DNA of 11,070 nt from Spirochaetes bacterium GWF1_49_6 (GTDB taxonomy: Bacteria > Spirochaetota > Brevinematia > Brevinematales > GWF1-51-8): positions 16,679 through 27,748 of the forward strand of contig MIBD01000009.1 of assembly GCA_001829395.1 (NCBI GenBank), in the 5' to 3' direction. The notes under the pieces are model-generated. The model saw only the letters and a list, made by a program, of their open reading frames with translations. It had not been told where the DNA came from and searched no databases. The position numbers and the translations under genes were made by a program. Shown one piece after another: positions 7,178 through 11,070 of this stretch (its first letter is position 1; the number at the start of each line of letters is the position of its first letter).

Positions 7178-7296
7178 CTGTTAAGGGACTTTTTTATATT
7201 TTTTATGGGGAATTGAATGTAAAACATATATTTACAGGGAGTCTTTTTTTTATTTATTTATCAATAGCAAAATCCGAAAATATTTATCTGATTTAG

Positions 7297-7324
7297 TTGA
7301 AATTTTATACTTCTATGTTAATAT
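7297..7324 (+). promoter_or_regulatory. Candidate promoter of the beta-barrel/FecR operon
   Basis: TTGAAA (7297-7302) and TAATAT (7319-7324) are spaced by 16 bases and lie about 67 bases before the first ATG. The layout matches the malE promoter on the opposite strand of the same 272-base divergent region. An 8-bp palindrome, CTGTACAG (7341-7348), follows in the leader and could be chance. Confidence 0.4.
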
Positions 7325-7390
7325 GTAATGTGGGGTTGTTCTGTACAGTTTACAATTCAGATAGTTTTGCTACTAAAAGGAGGTTTTTGA

Positions 7391-8701
7391 ATGAAAATGA
7401 AATCTTTTGGGATTGTCGCGTTCATTGTACTGGCGTTAACATATTCATTAAACGCGCAGACGACTAACGCCACCGCGCCCGCGTCTACTGATGGCGCAGC
7501 CGCTTTCGGGGCGGGTCTGCAATTCGGGAGTATGATGATTAACGGGACAAACTACAACTCTATCCGTCTCCAGCCCGATTTTTCTATAGGTAAGTTCGGC
7601 GTCGGATTGGATTTAAACTTTGAGTTTGACGCGAACGGGAATTTCCGTACGCAGGAATGGAGCACATGGCAGTCCATTCTTTCAAAGATATTATTTCTCC
7701 GGTGGAGTAAGAAAGAAGCGTTGAGTCCCGCTGACCCCGTTTATGTTAAAATCGGCAGTATTAACGATTTTACCCTCGGGCATGGATTGGCGGTATACCG
7801 TTATTCGAATATGCTGAACTACCCGGATATCAAGAAGATGGGTCTTGCGTTCGACATGGATTTCGGATACGTGGGCTTCGAGAGTTTTGTCGGTAACATA
7901 TTCGACTGGGATTTGATGGGTATGCGTATATTCGGCAGACCGCTTTATAATTCCGGCATACCGATGTTCGATACTCTCCAGATAGGCGCGACATGGTCCG
8001 TCGACCTCGATCCCCTCGATCCTGTACCCCCAGCGAGCACGCCCTACGACTTTACCGACTCACCCCTGAGTTCGCCGATGTCGGTATACGGGTTTGACGC
8101 CAGCCTCGTGGTGTTTGCCAACCCTATTATCGATATGCTGACCTACGTGGACTTTGTCGGCATCTCCGGTAAGGGTTCGGGCGAGTTTCTGGGTGTTATC
8201 GGTAAGGTTATTTCGATAATCCCTTACCGCTTCGAATTACGCGTCCTGCAGCCAAAGTTCCTGCCGAATTTCTTCGACACGTTCTATGACGGCGAGCGCG
8301 CTACCAAATACGCTTTGCTCGATAGTATCACCAACGGGTACGGCGGATGGCTGTTCAGCTCGGGTATTTCCCTCTTCGAGGATAAGCTCATCTGGACGTT
8401 ACAGATAGAAGATTCGTTCGACGATACCACCAAGCCTATATTGACCATGCAATTGCTGGTAAAGAAGGAATTGCTCCAAAAATTCGCGTTCAAATTCGCA
8501 TGGATACGCCAGAATATCGCGAAATTCGAGGATATTTTCTCCTACGTCAGCACGGATTCGATCCTGATGACCGATATAGAGTATTATGTGACAGATACTC
8601 TCGCGATCGTACTGAGCTACAAACGCACCTTCAAGCTCGATGCGGCGGGTGTACCACAGGAATTTGTGTCGACAGCCATATCTACCAAGATGGCGTTTTA
8701 A
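7391..8701 (+). CDS. Outer-membrane beta-barrel protein, paralogue of the C-terminal part of the next gene
   Basis: A 436-residue exported protein. A signal peptide covers about residues 1-22 with a good AxA-type site (SLNA then QT), and a short Ala/Thr-rich linker follows. The remainder alternates polar and hydrophobic residues with many aromatics, and it ends in TKMAF, a C-terminal Phe typical of proteins handed to the BAM complex. From residue 117, VKIGSINDF..GHG through RIFGRPL aligns without gaps to residues 366-434 of the downstream protein at about 28 identities in 69. YRFELR (279-284), FYDGER (298-303) and LSYKR (408-412) also have counterparts there, so the whole barrel is homologous. 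I recognise no named family. A near-perfect AAAGGAGG sits eight bases before the ATG. It may be a porin or channel; its position divergent from malE hints at a role in substrate entry, which is inference. Confidence 0.75.
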   Translation: MKMKSFGIVAFIVLALTYSLNAQTTNATAPASTDGAAAFGAGLQFGSMMINGTNYNSIRLQPDFSIGKFGVGLDLNFEFDANGNFRTQEWSTWQSILSKILFLRWSKKEALSPADPVYVKIGSINDFTLGHGLAVYRYSNMLNYPDIKKMGLAFDMDFGYVGFESFVGNIFDWDLMGMRIFGRPLYNSGIPMFDTLQIGATWSVDLDPLDPVPPASTPYDFTDSPLSSPMSVYGFDASLVVFANPIIDMLTYVDFVGISGKGSGEFLGVIGKVISIIPYRFELRVLQPKFLPNFFDTFYDGERATKYALLDSITNGYGGWLFSSGISLFEDKLIWTLQIEDSFDDTTKPILTMQLLVKKELLQKFAFKFAWIRQNIAKFEDIFSYVSTDSILMTDIEYYVTDTLAIVLSYKRTFKLDAAGVPQEFVSTAISTKMAF

Positions 8702-8721
8702 TCCAGCGCAGGAGGTAAAAA

Positions 8722-10770
8722 ATGAAATCGAAAAGTAAATTATTCGCGATAACACTATTCCTGATTACCGCGTTATTCGCGGGCATGTACGCGGCGGGTT
8801 CGCTGACCGTACAGGCATGGGCGGGAAATATCGAAATGCGGGTTACTCCGCAGAGCGAATGGGTAAGGGTTGTCTCCGATATGGAGATTCCCGAAAAAGC
8901 GCAAATTCGTCTGAACGGTAAGAACGATTATCTCGTTCTGCAGTTCCCTGACGGCAGCGAGATCAAGCTCGCCGGTACGACGATGATCGAAGTGAAGGAT
9001 ATCATCGATCAGAAGGGCGGCAAGCTGAAATCCGGCGTCAAGCTGATTATGGGAAGCGTGGTCGCCAACGTGAAAATTGGGCAGTCTCAGGACTTCAAGG
9101 TCGAGACCGAATCGGCAGTCGCGGCGGTACGCGGTACCTCGTTCGGCGTGAATTACTCCGCCGGCGATAGTTCCGGTAATGTCGTCGTATTCAAGGGGAA
9201 AGTAGCGGTATCCGACCCTAAGGGAGGCTTTTCTCCCGTACTGATTACCCCCGGTAATTATTCCGCGTTCACTCCCGGAAAGATCACTCCGCCTACCGGC
9301 GCGCCTCAGGAACTCTTCGATTCGTTCGACGAGCCATTGGTAGCGGCCGCGCCTCTCGAAGAATACACCGAACCCGGGACGGAACCTGTCAAGGATGGCG
9401 GTGAGCCGGATAAAACAATCGTGACGCCGGTAGAAATTCCTACTATGCCGACCGATACCCAGAATACGCAGGGTCAGACTGTACCCCAGCCCGCGCTCGG
9501 GCCGTCTAAGTCGGACGAGTGCAGTAGCGAGGGTTTGAGCTGGTCCGTCAGCTCCGAGTCTATCGACGGGACTGTCTGGAATAAAGTACTACTCAGCCCG
9601 ACATTTAAGCTGGCTGACGGGAAATTCGTCCTGTCTCTCTATCTCCCCGTGTATTTCCAGAATTTAGACGACCTCATGGATAACCGTAAATGGTACAACT
9701 ATACCGATTGGGATTTCAGCACCTCGATGCATAATCCCGATGCGGGTATGGTTGTGATGGATATATTGCACGATTTACTGATGAAGATTCGTTATATGGG
9801 CATCAGAACCGATAACTTCCTGTTCAAGCTCGGGAGCATCCCCGACTTTAAAATCGGGCACGGGATACTGGTTGACGGTTACGCCAACGATTTACAGTTC
9901 CCCTCGTTGAGAAAGGTCGGATTCCAGATGAACATCGATTTCGGGGCGATCGGGCTTGAGACGATGATGGCCGACGCGTTCGAGACCAAACTGATGGCGG
10001 GACGTTTCTTCGTCCGTCCGTTCAGCGGAACCAAGCTTGCCTTCGGTCTTTCGTCGTTCCTCGACGCAGGCGCATATTCGCAGTCCGAGGCAATGGTATA
10101 CGGCTACAGCTTCGACGTGGATTTTCCGCTGCTGGACATCGGTATTTTCAGTATGACGTTATTCGCCGATGTGGCGAGTCTCGGGTACTGGGATACGGTT
10201 AACGATCCGAAACATTTCATCGGATGGGGTCTCTCGACCGGTTTGACGGGTATGCTTCTCATATTCGATTACCGTTTCGAATTCCGCTCCTATAACAACG
10301 GGTTTATCGGGCATTATGTAGACCGTCTGTACGATGGAGGTAGCCGCGATATTAACTATCTGACCCTGACTTCCGGTACAGCCGCCACCTATAACGGTTT
10401 CCTTGTGTATATCGGGAAATCGTGGGAAAAGATCGGCGGAGCTTACCTGAGCTTCGAGCAGATGTATCCTTCCCTGAACGCGGTCATCAGCAATCTGCCC
10501 CCGAATAACTTCCTCCACTTGGAAGTATATGTAGACAAATGTCTGGTCAAGAAGGCGTACGGTAAGATCATGTACGACCGGAAAAACTTCGCCGCCGAGA
10601 AATTCTTTACGGATTTCCTGGGTGACGGGACTGTGCTGACAGCGCAGGTTTTCTATGAGATCGCCGATGCCACTTATGTAGGATTGACTTATAAGAGATT
10701 CTACGAAACTGTTAACGGCGCGGTGGTTGCCAAGGATACTTACGGACTTGAGACACAATTAGGTCTATAG
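8722..10770 (+). CDS. FecR-domain protein fused to an outer-membrane beta-barrel
   Basis: 682 residues. A signal peptide at about 1-25 (basic start, hydrophobic 7-20) is followed by a FecR-like domain at about 35-190. Its marks are LQFPDGSEIKLAGTTMIEV (73-91), MGSVVANVKIG (110-120) and FKVETESAVAAVRGTSFGV (125-143). A low-complexity Pro/Thr/Glu-rich linker (about 190-265) leads to a beta-barrel-like region (270-682) homologous to the upstream protein, including FKLGSIPDFKIGHG (368-381), YRFEFR (517-522), YDGG (537-540) and LTYKR (655-659). The C-terminus is LETQLGL, hydrophobic but not Phe. There is no cytoplasmic anti-sigma segment or inner-membrane helix and no sigma-factor gene next to it, so it is not a classic FecR regulator; the domain probably sits in the periplasm, tethered to the barrel. 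The ATG has GGAGG upstream and lies 20 bases after the previous stop, so both genes form one operon closed by the terminator at 10790. Confidence 0.8.
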   Translation: MKSKSKLFAITLFLITALFAGMYAAGSLTVQAWAGNIEMRVTPQSEWVRVVSDMEIPEKAQIRLNGKNDYLVLQFPDGSEIKLAGTTMIEVKDIIDQKGGKLKSGVKLIMGSVVANVKIGQSQDFKVETESAVAAVRGTSFGVNYSAGDSSGNVVVFKGKVAVSDPKGGFSPVLITPGNYSAFTPGKITPPTGAPQELFDSFDEPLVAAAPLEEYTEPGTEPVKDGGEPDKTIVTPVEIPTMPTDTQNTQGQTVPQPALGPSKSDECSSEGLSWSVSSESIDGTVWNKVLLSPTFKLADGKFVLSLYLPVYFQNLDDLMDNRKWYNYTDWDFSTSMHNPDAGMVVMDILHDLLMKIRYMGIRTDNFLFKLGSIPDFKIGHGILVDGYANDLQFPSLRKVGFQMNIDFGAIGLETMMADAFETKLMAGRFFVRPFSGTKLAFGLSSFLDAGAYSQSEAMVYGYSFDVDFPLLDIGIFSMTLFADVASLGYWDTVNDPKHFIGWGLSTGLTGMLLIFDYRFEFRSYNNGFIGHYVDRLYDGGSRDINYLTLTSGTAATYNGFLVYIGKSWEKIGGAYLSFEQMYPSLNAVISNLPPNNFLHLEVYVDKCLVKKAYGKIMYDRKNFAAEKFFTDFLGDGTVLTAQVFYEIADATYVGLTYKRFYETVNGAVVAKDTYGLETQLGL

Positions 10771-10789
10771 TACATAGTACAAATAGTAG

Positions 10790-10818
10790 CCGCCCCGTAT
10801 AAACGGGGCGGTTTTTTT
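10790..10818 (+). terminator. Rho-independent terminator of the beta-barrel/FecR operon
   Basis: A perfect 9-bp GC-rich stem, CCGCCCCGT/ACGGGGCGG, encloses the loop ATAA and is followed by seven Ts (10812-10818). It starts 19 bases after the FecR-barrel stop codon. The T run overlaps the stop codon of the converging ssb gene (10817-10819). On the minus strand the stem is not followed by a T run, so it is mainly a plus-strand terminator. Confidence 0.92.
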
Positions 10819-11070
10819 AGGCCTGATGAGAGGCCTTTGCTCTCTGGGGAGAGTATCCGGGATTTCTGTTTCCGGGAAGGAATTTTATATCCTGCGCGAT
10901 AATGGATACGCGTGTTCTCGTCTGCCCCTCGTCGTTCTTCCAACGGGACTGGCGGAGCTTACCGGAGATAATCACGCGCGTGCCCTTCTTCAGGTATGTC
11001 CCGCATATTTCGGCGAGTTTACCCCACGCGACCACGTCGAAATAATTCACCTCCTGCTCCTTCGTACCGC
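10817..11070 (-). CDS. ssb: Single-stranded DNA-binding protein, 3' part (partial)
   Basis: The frame is open to the right edge, so the N-terminus is outside the window; the GTG at 11050 is only an internal codon. The visible part is the second half of an SSB OB-fold: YFDVVAWGKLAEICGTYLKKG followed by a hydrophobic strand (VIISGKLRQSRW), then GQTRTRVSIIAQDIKFL, all standard SSB landmarks. SSB binds single-stranded DNA during replication and repair. After the fold only about 20 residues remain (GNRNPGYSPQRAKASHQA), and the protein lacks both the long disordered tail and the acidic DDDIPF-type tip used by housekeeping SSBs to recruit partner proteins. It may be an accessory or lineage-specific SSB. 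It converges on the FecR-barrel operon and its stop codon overlaps that operon's terminator. Confidence 0.85.
   Translation of the reverse strand, partial: GTKEQEVNYFDVVAWGKLAEICGTYLKKGTRVIISGKLRQSRWKNDEGQTRTRVSIIAQDIKFLPGNRNPGYSPQRAKASHQA

Noticed and set aside
7341..7348. The palindrome CTGTACAG in the barrel-operon leader, considered as an operator
   Set aside because: It is a single 8-bp perfect palindrome with no second copy near malE; this can occur by chance.
10159..10758. A 199-codon minus-strand frame opposite the FecR/barrel gene
   Set aside because: It is a shadow of the strongly supported plus-strand gene, has no ribosome binding site or recognisable motif, and would be antisense to conserved barrel sequence.
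8722..10770. The FecR-domain protein considered as a sigma/anti-sigma iron-signalling system
   Set aside because: No ECF sigma gene, no TonB receptor features and no N-terminal cytoplasmic anti-sigma segment are present; a signal peptide precedes the FecR domain.

Overview
The window looks like part of the chromosome of a bacterium with two membranes. It encodes two signal-peptide-bearing outer-membrane beta-barrel proteins and a periplasmic, non-lipidated sugar-binding protein. Genes are of moderate G+C and intergenic DNA is very AT-rich. A spirochaete or a comparable uncultured lineage would fit, but nothing here fixes the taxonomy.

Layout. The left edge (1-427, + strand) holds the 3' end of an Mrr-type restriction-endonuclease-fold gene and a 66-residue two-helix membrane protein. 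Converging on these, a block of minus-strand genes runs right to left from 7118 to 452: a MalE-like binding protein (5814-7118), a giant MalF-like permease (2526-5351), a MalG-like permease (1374-2513) and a GGDEF diguanylate cyclase (452-1309). A strong terminator follows malE. Between it and malF is a 462-base gap containing an inverted-repeat, MITE-like element and an AT-rich leader, so malE is probably transcribed separately from malF-malG(-GGDEF).

To the right, divergent from malE across a 272-base AT-rich region with matching promoter-like boxes, lies a two-gene plus-strand operon. It encodes a 436-residue beta-barrel protein and a 682-residue protein in which a FecR-like domain is joined to a barrel paralogous to the first. 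A strong terminator closes the operon at 10790-10818. The right edge is the 3' part of a minus-strand ssb-type gene.

Working together. MalE, MalF and MalG form a CUT1-type importer for an oligosaccharide; the ATPase (MalK/MsmX type) is not in the window and must be encoded elsewhere. By position, the barrel proteins could be the outer-membrane entry route or a stress/cell-envelope partner for the same substrate, and the GGDEF protein could connect transport to c-di-GMP; both links are inference. The most unusual content is the extra periplasmic mass on the permeases (about 430 plus 80 residues in MalF, about 100 in MalG), the FecR/beta-barrel fusion beside a FecR-less paralogue, and the nested inverted-repeat element.
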